From contig OZ244175.1 of assembly GCA_965216535.1 (NCBI GenBank), forward strand, positions 6,014,001 to 6,078,000: DNA of 64,000 nucleotides, in the 5' to 3' direction. The first letter of the stretch is position 1. Each line of letters starts with the position of its first letter. The translations under genes were made by a program, and so were the position numbers. Source of the DNA: Hoeflea_A sp965216535. GTDB taxonomy: Bacteria; Pseudomonadota; Alphaproteobacteria; Rhizobiales; Rhizobiaceae. A model generated the notes under the pieces. It was not told the DNA's origin. It was given only the letters and a program-made list of their open reading frames with translations, and did no database searches. This document shows, in pieces, positions 24,778 through 33,455 of this stretch.

Positions 24778-26445
24778 TCAATGCGAGCAGCCGTATTGGA
24801 AGCCATTGTCACAATGGGCCTTGAGGCGTTCCGTGTCGGCTGTCGTCCAGCCCTCCGGTGCGGTCACCTGCACCCAGGGGCTGATATAGTCCTGCGCGTA
24901 GTAGGCGTGGCCATAGCCCGGCGGAGCTCCAAAGGACAAGGCCATGTCCAAGGCCAGCTGGAATTGCGTCACCACGGGCATGAAAATCAGATGCTCCGAC
25001 ACATCCGGCGCCGGCGGGTCCCGCATCCAGGGTGGCGAGCGCCACAGCGATTTGGGATCGTAGAATACGATCGGATCGCTGGAATATTGCAGGAATACGA
25101 TCCGCATCGGGCCCCAACCGGCCGCCGCCTTCGACGCGTCCGAGGTGTGCGAAGCATAACGCACGAGCGATCCGTCGCCGATCGTCGGCAGGACCCAGGG
25201 AGAACCTTCCGCTCTATGGTTCTGCACGTAGGTCCACAGGGCTGAGGGAAACGGCGGCCCGGCCCAGAAAGCCCCGTCAATCGGTTCGTCCAGCAATCGG
25301 AAGAGATTGGTTGCGTACATCGACGACCACGCGCCGAGGCTGAGCCCGTGAACGTAAAGCCGCGGACGCGTCTCCTCCGGCAGTGTCTTCCAATACTCGT
25401 GCACGACTTTCTGCAATGCCGTCGCCTGCTCGAGGCCCGTATTCGTCTCGAGGATCAGCGCCAGCGGCGATTGCAGATAGGAATACTGTGCGGCGACCGT
25501 CGCAATATCGCCGTCGTGCATATATTCGACCGGGTCGTGCGATCCGGGATCCATCCAGCCGGTCCCGGTCGGGCTTGTCACGATCAGCACTTTGCGATCG
25601 AAGGCGCCCAAACGCTTCAGTTCGGCGAGGGCCAATTCGGCGCGCAGCTCGGGTGTTTTGTCGTTGGCGCGTCCGACATAGACGCGGATCGGATCCAGCG
25701 CAGGCCGCCCGGTGAGTGTTGAAATGTCCTCTGCGGATGGTCCCGAGGTAATGAAGTCCCGCCCCGGTGTGCCGATGGCTGCCCAATCGATCCGCGAGGC
25801 GTCGCTGCCGGTTTTTCGCGCATCGGTCGGTTTCGGCGGCGCGCTTTCGAACAATGCCTGAGCCGCCTCGTAACTTTCGTCGAGGCTGCGCACCACACCA
25901 TCGATTATGCCGTCTCGCGTGACGACGAAAAGGATCAACACGACCAACACAAACCCGAGGATGTTTGCACGTCTTGGCGGCATTATTCGATAGAGGCGAC
26001 TACGGATCAGGCGAAAGAGCCCCGCAACCAACCGTCCGAGCAGGTATGCCAGGAGAAAGGTGATGAGTGCGGTCAGGAGGATGGTCGCGAACCCCAGCGC
26101 CTCCGCGGGCTCCATTCCCATCTTCTGGCGGATGTCGTTCTGCCAGGTCAGGCTCGATCCCAGCACCCAAAGGAAAAACCCGATCACCGGAAGCGCGACA
26201 AGACCGGTCAAAATACCCGCGGGGCGTCCGGAAAGGTGCGGCAGATCGCCTGCCCGCCACAGGAGCGCAGCGAGTTGGCCGATCAGATAGCCGATAGCCG
26301 TGACAAGCCCACCAAGAACACCCTGGACAACCGGTCCCCGCGGGATCAGCGAAGGTGTAAGGGATGCGGCAAAGAAGAGCAGCCCGAGCAACAGGCATGG
26401 GATGGAGAAGCGGCCGATCAGTCTGCTGACGAACTTGACTCCCAA
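24778..26445 (-). CDS. Membrane-anchored alpha/beta hydrolase (Abhydrolase_9 type)
   Basis: This is a protein of about 555 residues. The N-terminal third is a membrane domain with four to five hydrophobic segments (FSIPCLLLGLLFFAASL onward, ending near ILGFVLVVLILFVV). The C-terminal part is an alpha/beta-hydrolase with nucleophile elbow YVHGLSLGAWSSM. The architecture matches proteins annotated as Abhydrolase_9 with its N-terminal partner domain; their substrates are not established. TTG at 26445 lies five bases after GGAGG; a further TTG at 26457 is in frame but only one base from the same type of site. It is convergent with the reductoisomerase-like gene, with eight bases between stops. 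Confidence 0.82.
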   Translation of the reverse strand: MGVKFVSRLIGRFSIPCLLLGLLFFAASLTPSLIPRGPVVQGVLGGLVTAIGYLIGQLAALLWRAGDLPHLSGRPAGILTGLVALPVIGFFLWVLGSSLTWQNDIRQKMGMEPAEALGFATILLTALITFLLAYLLGRLVAGLFRLIRSRLYRIMPPRRANILGFVLVVLILFVVTRDGIIDGVVRSLDESYEAAQALFESAPPKPTDARKTGSDASRIDWAAIGTPGRDFITSGPSAEDISTLTGRPALDPIRVYVGRANDKTPELRAELALAELKRLGAFDRKVLIVTSPTGTGWMDPGSHDPVEYMHDGDIATVAAQYSYLQSPLALILETNTGLEQATALQKVVHEYWKTLPEETRPRLYVHGLSLGAWSSMYATNLFRLLDEPIDGAFWAGPPFPSALWTYVQNHRAEGSPWVLPTIGDGSLVRYASHTSDASKAAAGWGPMRIVFLQYSSDPIVFYDPKSLWRSPPWMRDPPAPDVSEHLIFMPVVTQFQLALDMALSFGAPPGYGHAYYAQDYISPWVQVTAPEGWTTADTERLKAHCDNGFQYGCSH

Positions 26446-26740
26446 ACGTGCCTCCAAGCCTCCGTGGGTCGCAAGAGCGTTGGTGATCGCAGATCAAGCT
26501 GCGGGCTTCACAAAAAACGACAGCTCAGCCAAGGTGTTCTGTGTTCAAGAAATCTATCCCAAGCACCCCATGCATACAATCGAACGCCCTTTTTGTTTCT
26601 CCGCTTGCTGGACGTGCTTTCGGGATTTGGTGACTCGATCTTTCCTCCCCAGCAGCGAGCGCTGTCGATGCAACCGTGGCGGTACGCCGAGTTTGCTCAA
26701 CAGTCTGCTCTATGCAGCAAAACGAGCGATCCACGGATCG

Positions 26741-27769
26741 ATGATTTTCGGGCTCGTCCTTGCGATGGCGTTTTGTGCGCACACCCATCCGACTGAGGCA
26801 AAGGCCGAATTCGAGCCCGCTGATGTGGCATTCCTGACCCTGCGGAACAGAACGGCTGCTGATGTCCCTGCAGACTATTTCGGGGACCCGCGAGGCACCT
26901 TGAGTGCAGGTATATGCCGCGTGCGATCGGTTGACTTCGGCGCGCTTGTTCCCCTGGTGCAATCGGCGCCGGCCTATGTTCAGGAAGAGTTTCTGCGCAT
27001 CGACACCGTTCAGGAAATGCCACCTGCCGAAATCCTGGCCGGTGGGCCATCAGATACGAATGATGGGCCACGAGTGGTCTATGTTCATGGCTACAATATC
27101 GGTTTCGCAAAGGGTTGCCGCCGCGCCGCACTTTTGCAACGCAATGCTAGTCTTGAGGACAGAATGCTGTGGTTCAGCTGGCCATCCGACGGCGCGGTGA
27201 CCAATTACATGCGAGACGAATCCGATCTGTACTGGAGCGTGCCGGACCTCGCTGACACGCTGCTTGCATTGGAGGATCGGAACGCCGATCCGGTTGATGT
27301 CGTGGGCCACAGCCTGGGAGCCCGCGGTGTCGTTCTGGCGCTTTCCGAGGTAGCAAACCGGCGGCCGGACGCTCGACTCGGAGACATCGTGCTGCTCGCC
27401 CCGGACATGGATTTCGAGATTTTTGGGCAGTTCCTGCCACGGATCCTGTCTATTGCGACCAGCCTGACCGTTTATGTGACCGATGGAGACCGACCGCTGG
27501 CGCTCTCGGCGCAATTGCATGGCTATCCGCGTCTTGGGCAGGCCGCCAATGATGTCTCAGGCCTTGCCGGGGTTGAGGTCATTGATCTGAGCAGATTGAA
27601 CGTGGAAGACCTCACGGGCCACCTGTATCACATCTTCAGCACGGAGGTCGGCGCCGATCTCGACCTGTTGCTGAACGATGGCGTGCGGGCATCCGACCGG
27701 CTAGGTCTACGTCAGACCGGGCCCAATCGCTGGCTAATGGACCTTGGGCCCGACGACGAAGCAAAATGA
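26741..27769 (+). CDS. Secreted alpha/beta hydrolase (DUF900-like esterase)
   Basis: This is an exported hydrolase of about 342 residues. It has a hydrophobic N-terminus (MIFGLVLAMAFCAH) serving as signal peptide, then a DUF900-like alpha/beta-hydrolase core. The core contains VVYVHGYNIGFAKGCRRAAL, MLWFSWPSDG, the nucleophile motif VDVVGHSLGARGV, LLAPDMDFEIF and a late His in DLTGHLYHIF. The open frame extends far upstream, but that part has no family similarity, so ATG at 26741 was chosen. It is divergent from the membrane hydrolase gene. The two hydrolases belong to different families, so their adjacency need not mean a joint role. Confidence 0.82.
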   Translation: MIFGLVLAMAFCAHTHPTEAKAEFEPADVAFLTLRNRTAADVPADYFGDPRGTLSAGICRVRSVDFGALVPLVQSAPAYVQEEFLRIDTVQEMPPAEILAGGPSDTNDGPRVVYVHGYNIGFAKGCRRAALLQRNASLEDRMLWFSWPSDGAVTNYMRDESDLYWSVPDLADTLLALEDRNADPVDVVGHSLGARGVVLALSEVANRRPDARLGDIVLLAPDMDFEIFGQFLPRILSIATSLTVYVTDGDRPLALSAQLHGYPRLGQAANDVSGLAGVEVIDLSRLNVEDLTGHLYHIFSTEVGADLDLLLNDGVRASDRLGLRQTGPNRWLMDLGPDDEAK

Positions 27770-27818
27770 CTGGCGCACCTGACATCATGACGGCCCCTGC
27801 TCACGGGGGACGAAAACG

Positions 27819-28709
27819 TCAAGATTTATTCGTTCCGAGTGACAGGCCGGAGACATGACGGTGGGCAGCAGCGCTGGCATATTGAACACTCTGAGAAAGA
27901 GATGCGTTCGCTAATTTCGCGGCCAGTGCCCCGCAAAAAACGTCACCGGCACCGTGGGCTTGAGGCCGCTCAACTTTCTTGGCGGGCAAGCACCCCGTGT
28001 CGCCCCGCGTTGTCGCCCAGGCACATCCTGCAGCTCCCGCCGTTACGACCGCATCGGTTCCGGACGCGCAAAGCCGGAGCGCGGCCTGCTCGGCCTCCTC
28101 CAGCGAGTCGACCGATTGTCCACAGAACTGTTCGGCTTCGACGGCGTTGACGACCAATAGATCAACACGATCGATGAGTCCCTCCTGATCTGCGCGCATC
28201 GGGGCCGCATTCCAAAGAACCGTCGCCCCTGCTTTGCGCGCGGTTTCGGCAGCAATCAGGTTGATCTCCGGCGGAACCTCATTTTGCAGCAGCAGGATCG
28301 ACGCGCGTGCCAGGGCTTCGTTGCCTGCGACTGATTCCTTGCGGATTGCCGCATTCGCGCCGGTGACCACAACCGCCGCATAATCACCTTCCTGATCGAT
28401 CGTTGCCACACTCATGCCGGAACCGACTTCGATGCGCTCGACGGCTGTTCTGTCGACCCCTGCTGCGTCGAGACCCGCAATAAGCTCATCGCCAAAAGCA
28501 TCCTGCCCGACCGCCCCGATGAAAAAGACATTGGCACCCAACCGAGCTGCCGCCACGGCCTGATTGCCGCCCTTGCCGCCAAACTTCGGAAACCACTCAT
28601 GGCCCATCAATGTTTCGCCGCGCTTTGGCTGGCGATCGGCGCGGACGACGATATCGCGATGCAGTGATCCAACAACGACGATCGGACCGCCAGACTTCAA
28701 GCTGCGCAT
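27819..28709 (-). CDS. rbsK: Ribokinase family sugar kinase (PfkB fold)
   Basis: This 296-residue PfkB carbohydrate kinase phosphorylates a sugar, most probably ribose at O5, using ATP. The substrate-binding signature FGGKGGNQAVAAARLGA lies near residues 42-58. The C-terminal catalytic motif reads AHGAGDVFCGALA; ribokinases normally have DTTGAGD, so the Thr is replaced by His while the catalytic Asp is kept. ATG at 28709 follows GAGGGA at a rather long distance. No ribose transporter or nucleosidase gene is adjacent, and the region upstream is gene-poor. Confidence 0.87.
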   Translation of the reverse strand: MRSLKSGGPIVVVGSLHRDIVVRADRQPKRGETLMGHEWFPKFGGKGGNQAVAAARLGANVFFIGAVGQDAFGDELIAGLDAAGVDRTAVERIEVGSGMSVATIDQEGDYAAVVVTGANAAIRKESVAGNEALARASILLLQNEVPPEINLIAAETARKAGATVLWNAAPMRADQEGLIDRVDLLVVNAVEAEQFCGQSVDSLEEAEQAALRLCASGTDAVVTAGAAGCAWATTRGDTGCLPAKKVERPQAHGAGDVFCGALAAKLANASLSQSVQYASAAAHRHVSGLSLGTNKS

Positions 28710-29193
28710 GTCCGTCAGTTCCCTCTTCTATTTTGTTACGGATCGCGAACCCACCGTTCTTGGGCAGCATGGCATACAACAGTTTGCGATCAAACGAGCT
28801 TTCACCGCGAACTCGGCCAATGGTCTCGCCTTCAGCAACCAATTGATATTATGGAGATTTAGGCGCACCATCTAACCATTGTCTATGATTTGCAGGCTTT
28901 CAAAAACTGCTGATTACGTGAATGAAAAGGACGCCTGGTTTTGACGTTACGCTGGAACCTGTCGGGTTTTGCAATCGAGAAGTCCAACGGGTTCAACCCG
29001 ATTGATGTTTGTTGTGTTTCGGGCCTTTTTGAGCATTCTCGCCGCTGCGACAGCATATAGGCTCTTTGCCGAAAAACAGATATTGCACCGCTACTTTTCG
29101 TAGGTGGTATCGTGATGCTTTGGTACCTGAAGGCAATTACTGAAAACTGGTTCATCGAATACAAACGGAAAAAACATTGACGCAGTCGGCCTA
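28710..29193. other. Gene-poor, AT-richer stretch
   Basis: About 480 bases lie between the ribokinase gene and a small zinc-ribbon-like ORF. A minus-strand frame of 121 codons (28883-29248) exists but lacks a ribosome-binding site and known domains, and it overlaps the small ORF. Base composition is more AT-rich than the rest of the window. I see no transposase remnant, RNA gene or repeat. Confidence 0.45.
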
Positions 29194-29424
29194 CTATTTC
29201 GCACTCGCCGACGGACTGAGATGTAGTCTGCCACCCAACCAACCGCACTTTTCACGGCGAGTGATTTCTGTCTCATCGATCAAGCAGTGATCCGGTCCAA
29301 ACCGCGATTTCAGCAAATCGATATCATGCGCACGGCCTTGGCCACAATCCCGTCCGAAACAGTTGGCGACGAGCTGATAATTCGCGCGCTTCAGGTCTCC
29401 CAGGGTCGTGACGGTGATCTTCAC
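29194..29424 (-). CDS. Small Cys-containing protein, degenerate zinc-ribbon type
   Basis: This is a 76-residue ORF starting with GTG. Its pattern (TLGDLKRANYQLVANCFG, then RDCGQGRAHDIDLLKSRFGPDH, then REKCGWLGGRLHL) resembles small rhizobial proteins with two Cys pairs flanking an IDL-x-L-x-x-RFG core. Here the pairs are altered: the first is C-x4-C and the second has only one clear Cys. It may be a diverged or decaying copy. Function is unknown, and it is isolated in a gene-poor stretch. Confidence 0.45.
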   Translation of the reverse strand: MKITVTTLGDLKRANYQLVANCFGRDCGQGRAHDIDLLKSRFGPDHCLIDETEITRREKCGWLGGRLHLSPSASAK

Positions 29425-29601
29425 TCGTCATCCAGCTCTATCGGTGAAGTCCGATCTTGTTCACTTATTTGATGCCGACATCGGAAACCGGCTGGATTGA
29501 CGAATTTGTTTTGTCCAGAAGTTGATTACACTTTACGATTATTCTTCCGCGTTGCAGGTTATGCATGAGTATGGAAATGCAAAGTGTACTGGAGCAATAA
29601 C

Positions 29602-30030
29602 ATGTTACTTCGATATCGCGGTATTCTGCTCGGCGGTCGGATGCATACATTAGCTTTGGCAGTCGCCCTAGGCATCGGAACGCAAGCCCACGCTACCGCA
29701 TCGATCTCCTGCGGTGGGATTGATGGTGATGTGGGCGTTGATGTGCATTTTGGTGCCGGTCCTGTACCAACGGTCCTCGATGTATCCGTCAGCTGGAGTG
29801 GCAAGCTTCTCTCAACACAAAACCGCGAGGGCTCAACGGCACTGAATTTTGCCCGTTCCTATGTTGATAGCCAGGAGATGAAGATAGACTTGGTGGACGA
29901 CCAAGCCACCGTGAATCTGGTTACCATTCGCGTCGTGCGTAACGACAGTGAATCAACCGGCCCCTATCAGATTGGTTATGTCAGGGTTGGCGAAGATGCA
30001 CCCATTGGCATTTTATGTGATGGGCCTTAA
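29602..30030 (+). CDS. Small secreted protein of unknown function
   Basis: This is a 142-residue exported protein. A signal peptide is visible (LALAVALGIGTQAHATA), followed by a beta-rich mature domain of about 105 residues with two Cys (SISCGG near its start and GILCDGP at the very end) that may form a disulfide closing the domain. ATG at 29602 lies eight bases after GGAG; ATG at 29641 would also leave a signal peptide. I do not recognise the family. The last four bases overlap the end of the convergent 88-residue ORF. Confidence 0.6.
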   Translation: MLLRYRGILLGGRMHTLALAVALGIGTQAHATASISCGGIDGDVGVDVHFGAGPVPTVLDVSVSWSGKLLSTQNREGSTALNFARSYVDSQEMKIDLVDDQATVNLVTIRVVRNDSESTGPYQIGYVRVGEDAPIGILCDGP

Positions 30031-30293
30031 TAAGCCGGCCATGGGCTTTCCGGTGGCGTGATTTCTGGCGATAGCTCGCGATCTGAAACCAGGTCCTTTT
30101 GCATCTCATAGCCATCTTCGCGCAAGAAAAGTTGTGAAGATCGGGCGTCTTCAAACACGTGCAAATGGCCATCACTGGTTTGGACCAGGTAGCCGTCCTG
30201 CCCAATCCAGGATCTTGCCCAAATCAAATCCGGCAATGCGGCAACATCAAGCCACCAGATTGTATTCGGCCCGTATCGAGTTTCTGATTTCAT
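30027..30293 (-). CDS. Small hypothetical protein (88 aa)
   Basis: This is a short cytoplasmic-looking protein, rich in Trp and acidic residues (NTIWWLDVAALPDLIWARSW, DGYLVQTSDGHLHVFEDA). It has no signal peptide, membrane segment or known domain. It lies 28 bases before the start region of nothing known on its own strand and is the last gene in the leftward direction after the large repeat protein, from which it is separated by 28 bases. It could therefore belong to the same transcript as the vWA locus. The family is unknown. Confidence 0.5.
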   Translation of the reverse strand: MKSETRYGPNTIWWLDVAALPDLIWARSWIGQDGYLVQTSDGHLHVFEDARSSQLFLREDGYEMQKDLVSDRELSPEITPPESPWPAY

Positions 30294-30321
30294 TGTCAGA
30301 AACGGCTCGCCTCGAACACGA

Positions 30322-33300
30322 CTATTGAACCCGGATCACCATTCTCAGGCCCTCTTCCGGAAAGTCATCAAGCGCCGCAGCCGCATGATCGGGCACGATA
30401 TACTCGACCGTTGCGGTGGTCGGCGAGCGCGTTAGAAGATAACCTTGTAACAAGACATTTGCCTGGAAGCGTCGTGCAGCATCCGCATTTTCGGTCGCCA
30501 GTTTTAATGTAAAACGACCGCCATCGGCAAACCTGACTAAATCGTTTTCTTCGATCGCCCAGCCGGTATCTTCCAGATAAACTTCGGCCAACGCATCGCG
30601 TGCAGCGCGCGCGATGGCTAGCTTGTCCTCATTTGGCCAGTAACGGTCGCCTACCGCTCGAAAATATCTTATGGCTGCAGCGGTATGAAGTTGCGCGCGC
30701 ATATAGTCGTCGAAATAAGGCTGCTCGAGGAAATGAGCGATCTCCTTCTTCGCTGCTTCCTTTAACGCTCCTTTGATCAATCCTTTGACGATGGCTTTTC
30801 CGAAATGTGAGACTTGCTTCAGTTTCCCGTTGTTTCCCGCGACATTGTTGAACTCCTCGCGGATCTTGTCCAAGGTCTCATTTTGCTTCTGAATATTATC
30901 CATCACCTTCGCAGGCTCAAGAAACTCTCCTGAACCAAGTTCGCGATTTAACTTGTTCCGGAAGTCCTGCCATTTGACCAATCCATGCTGAATGCCAACA
31001 GCACGATCCATTTGCTTCCAGACCTCTTTCACGCTCGTCTTCACTGCGTCGACCGGTATTTTGCCGGGCACGTTCATTACTGTCTCGCTTTGGCGTGCGA
31101 CGAATCCCGGAACGCCGTCCGGGTCATCCGGAAGATAATCTTCCAGACGGCCCTGCGCACCGTCATAGTAACTCGGAGGTGATTGCAGATTGCCCGCGAA
31201 AGTACGCCAAGACTCCGATAACACCCCAGCAGCCCCACCCTGGGTTGCTGCTTTCGCGAGGTCTCGAACAACGAGTACAGATTCAATCGCATACTGAGAG
31301 AAGAGTGACCGGTAAGTCGCACTCAGCAACAGCTCGTTTGCAATATCTGCGTTTTTCGCGGATTCAATCATGATTCTGCGGGCACGCTCTCTTTCCTGCT
31401 CCAAACGTTTCGACAGCGCCGTTCGATGATAGATTTCGTCGTTCAGTTGCTTCAATTCGGGAAAGGTACCGACGTAATGCGCCTTAAACCCCGGTCCGTC
31501 GACACCAACGACCGAAACCCGATCGTCCGCCGTCGCCTCCGCAACGGCCGCCAATGCTTCGTCGACTTTCTTTTCAGCTTCGGCCAGCTCGTTGCTGGCG
31601 CGCTCCAAAAACCCGGCATATCGATCCAAACGCTGCACTGTATTGCTTCGACGCCGGTCTATATCCCGTCGCACAATTTCCAGATCTCGCTCTGATGACC
31701 GGATGCGATCCGCCTGAGTCTCGGTTAAATTCGGCTGAAGCATTCGAGCCTGCTCTTCGGCTAGCCGCCCGTTGATTGCGGCGAGCTCCACCTGTTCATC
31801 AGCGAGCGCTTTGATGCGGTTCTGAGCGAACTGGTCGGAAGCCGGATAAGTATTGCGCATGTACTCGATACGGCTATCAATGGTTTTTATCCGAGCTACA
31901 TTTTTCTCAATCTGCTCGGCCAAGCCTTTATATCGCTCACTTTCAGCAATCCTCGTGGGATCAACCTTCCCGGTTTCAGCTAATTGGCGATGCTTATCGC
32001 GGGCATCTGACAGCCGTTTTTCCAAAGTTTCAATCGTCGTCCTGTATTCAGCACTGCGAGCGGAGAGTTCCTCTTGTCGTTCTGCATAAATCTTCAGTGC
32101 GCTTTCATACGTCCCGCGCGCATCATATAGAGCGTTTTGGGCCCTCTTTAAGCGATCGCGCCGATCACTGTCACCGCTTTCGATTCGGACGATCCTATGC
32201 AAGCCGTCATCGCGCTCGATGACGCGCAGACATTGAAAAACGAGGCCGGTTGGCGAGCCGAAATGGGATACGAATACTGAGGCATCCGGACAAAGATCGC
32301 TTGCTTGAATGTCAAAGGACTGAGGCTCGGTGCCCGGTGGAGCGGATTCTCCAGGAGCGAGAACAGGCTCGGGCCCCGGTGTGAAGATGCATCGGCCAAT
32401 CGACCCTGTTGAGATACCGGGTTCATCAACACTGGGTTCGAACGAGATACCATAATCGAAATTTGCGAGTTCGGCACACCTTTGGAGGATAGCCCTACGA
32501 TCTGTCGCACTACCGGCGTTGGCTGGGCCACCCTCAATACACAAATCGAGACTTTGCCGCCTGAATCCCACTCCAAACAAAGCCTCGGAAAAATAAGCCT
32601 CGCCCAAAGCATCGACAGCAGTTGCCCATGAGGTCCAACCCTGGCCGTTTTCCTCAACACAGCTTTCAGCTGACAGCCTAGCCCGCCTGGAAAACTCTTC
32701 CGGGCTTATCGGCTCTTGCTGCTCTTGCGCAATTTCATTTGCCCCGGAGCGCTGCCCGCTGGTTGTACGCGGCGCTGAGCCGGTGTTGGATGCTCGTGAA
32801 TTGGCACCGGGAGCAGGCGGGGTCTTTAGTCCCTGGTTTTCCGATTGCTGAGCAGTGTGTGCATCCTCACACTGAAAGCTTTTTCCGTCTTGGGCGACAA
32901 CTGGCAAACCACTTTCACAAAGTTCTTGGGCTGCGACCTCCCGATGAATTTGCCCCCCATCGCCCGGCGTCGGGCTAGTGCACAGCGGCGCGTCGTCAGT
33001 TAGGCGGCGAGATCCGAACCAATCGTCACCGTACCGGTTTTGGCACCACGCATCCAGAGATAGCGGGCCAGAACCGGCCGATGCAGCGGAGATCTCGACG
33101 CACTCGTAAAGGGCGCCCGCACCAGTAAACCTAACCGTGCCACCCGGGCACAAACGCTGAGCGTCTACTTCCCGATGCATTTGACCACTGCCACCAGCCA
33201 AAGGGCCAGTGCAGAGGGGCGCATCGTCGGCGGTTCGGCGCGAACCAAACCACTCGCGACCATACTCGTTTACGCACCATACGCTCAAATCCTGCTGTTG

Positions 33301-33417
33301 AGCGATTGCGGGTATGCTTGTTGAAAACAGCGGTGGCGCGGCCAGCAGAACGGCCAACGATACCTGGCAAATCATACCGTTGACTGGCTGTAAAAGGCTT
33401 TTCAGTTTCCGGTTCAT
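30322..33417 (-). CDS. Large exported protein with Cys-rich tandem repeats and coiled coil
   Basis: This 1031-residue protein is of unknown function. After a signal peptide (ending SIPAIAQ), two tandem modules of about 65 residues occur at 44-108 and 121-184. Each has WC-x-N-x-YG-x2-WFGSRR, DDAPLCT, (Q)xHREV-xAQ-xLC and a closing Cys. A third, partial copy (DLCP...FQC) appears near 410-440. A long coiled coil follows (about 455-700, rich in Glu, Arg, Leu). The C-terminal 300 residues are helical. ATG at 33417 follows GGAGAG. It lies 38 bases after the von Willebrand A gene on the same strand, so the two are probably co-expressed and may act together at the cell envelope. Confidence 0.8.
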   Translation of the reverse strand: MNRKLKSLLQPVNGMICQVSLAVLLAAPPLFSTSIPAIAQQQDLSVWCVNEYGREWFGSRRTADDAPLCTGPLAGGSGQMHREVDAQRLCPGGTVRFTGAGALYECVEISAASAGSGPLSLDAWCQNRYGDDWFGSRRLTDDAPLCTSPTPGDGGQIHREVAAQELCESGLPVVAQDGKSFQCEDAHTAQQSENQGLKTPPAPGANSRASNTGSAPRTTSGQRSGANEIAQEQQEPISPEEFSRRARLSAESCVEENGQGWTSWATAVDALGEAYFSEALFGVGFRRQSLDLCIEGGPANAGSATDRRAILQRCAELANFDYGISFEPSVDEPGISTGSIGRCIFTPGPEPVLAPGESAPPGTEPQSFDIQASDLCPDASVFVSHFGSPTGLVFQCLRVIERDDGLHRIVRIESGDSDRRDRLKRAQNALYDARGTYESALKIYAERQEELSARSAEYRTTIETLEKRLSDARDKHRQLAETGKVDPTRIAESERYKGLAEQIEKNVARIKTIDSRIEYMRNTYPASDQFAQNRIKALADEQVELAAINGRLAEEQARMLQPNLTETQADRIRSSERDLEIVRRDIDRRRSNTVQRLDRYAGFLERASNELAEAEKKVDEALAAVAEATADDRVSVVGVDGPGFKAHYVGTFPELKQLNDEIYHRTALSKRLEQERERARRIMIESAKNADIANELLLSATYRSLFSQYAIESVLVVRDLAKAATQGGAAGVLSESWRTFAGNLQSPPSYYDGAQGRLEDYLPDDPDGVPGFVARQSETVMNVPGKIPVDAVKTSVKEVWKQMDRAVGIQHGLVKWQDFRNKLNRELGSGEFLEPAKVMDNIQKQNETLDKIREEFNNVAGNNGKLKQVSHFGKAIVKGLIKGALKEAAKKEIAHFLEQPYFDDYMRAQLHTAAAIRYFRAVGDRYWPNEDKLAIARAARDALAEVYLEDTGWAIEENDLVRFADGGRFTLKLATENADAARRFQANVLLQGYLLTRSPTTATVEYIVPDHAAAALDDFPEEGLRMVIRVQ

Positions 33418-33455
33418 CTTTGCCACTCTCCGTCGGTTGCCCCGACTAGGCGTCG

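Noticed and set aside
27790..27812. CCCC/GGGG hairpin between the convergent hydrolase and ribokinase genes as a terminator
   Set aside because: The stem is only four to five bases and has no T-tract.
28883..29248. 121-codon minus-strand frame
   Set aside because: No ribosome-binding site, odd composition, and it overlaps the more plausible small Cys-containing ORF. It could be a decayed gene, but I cannot support it.
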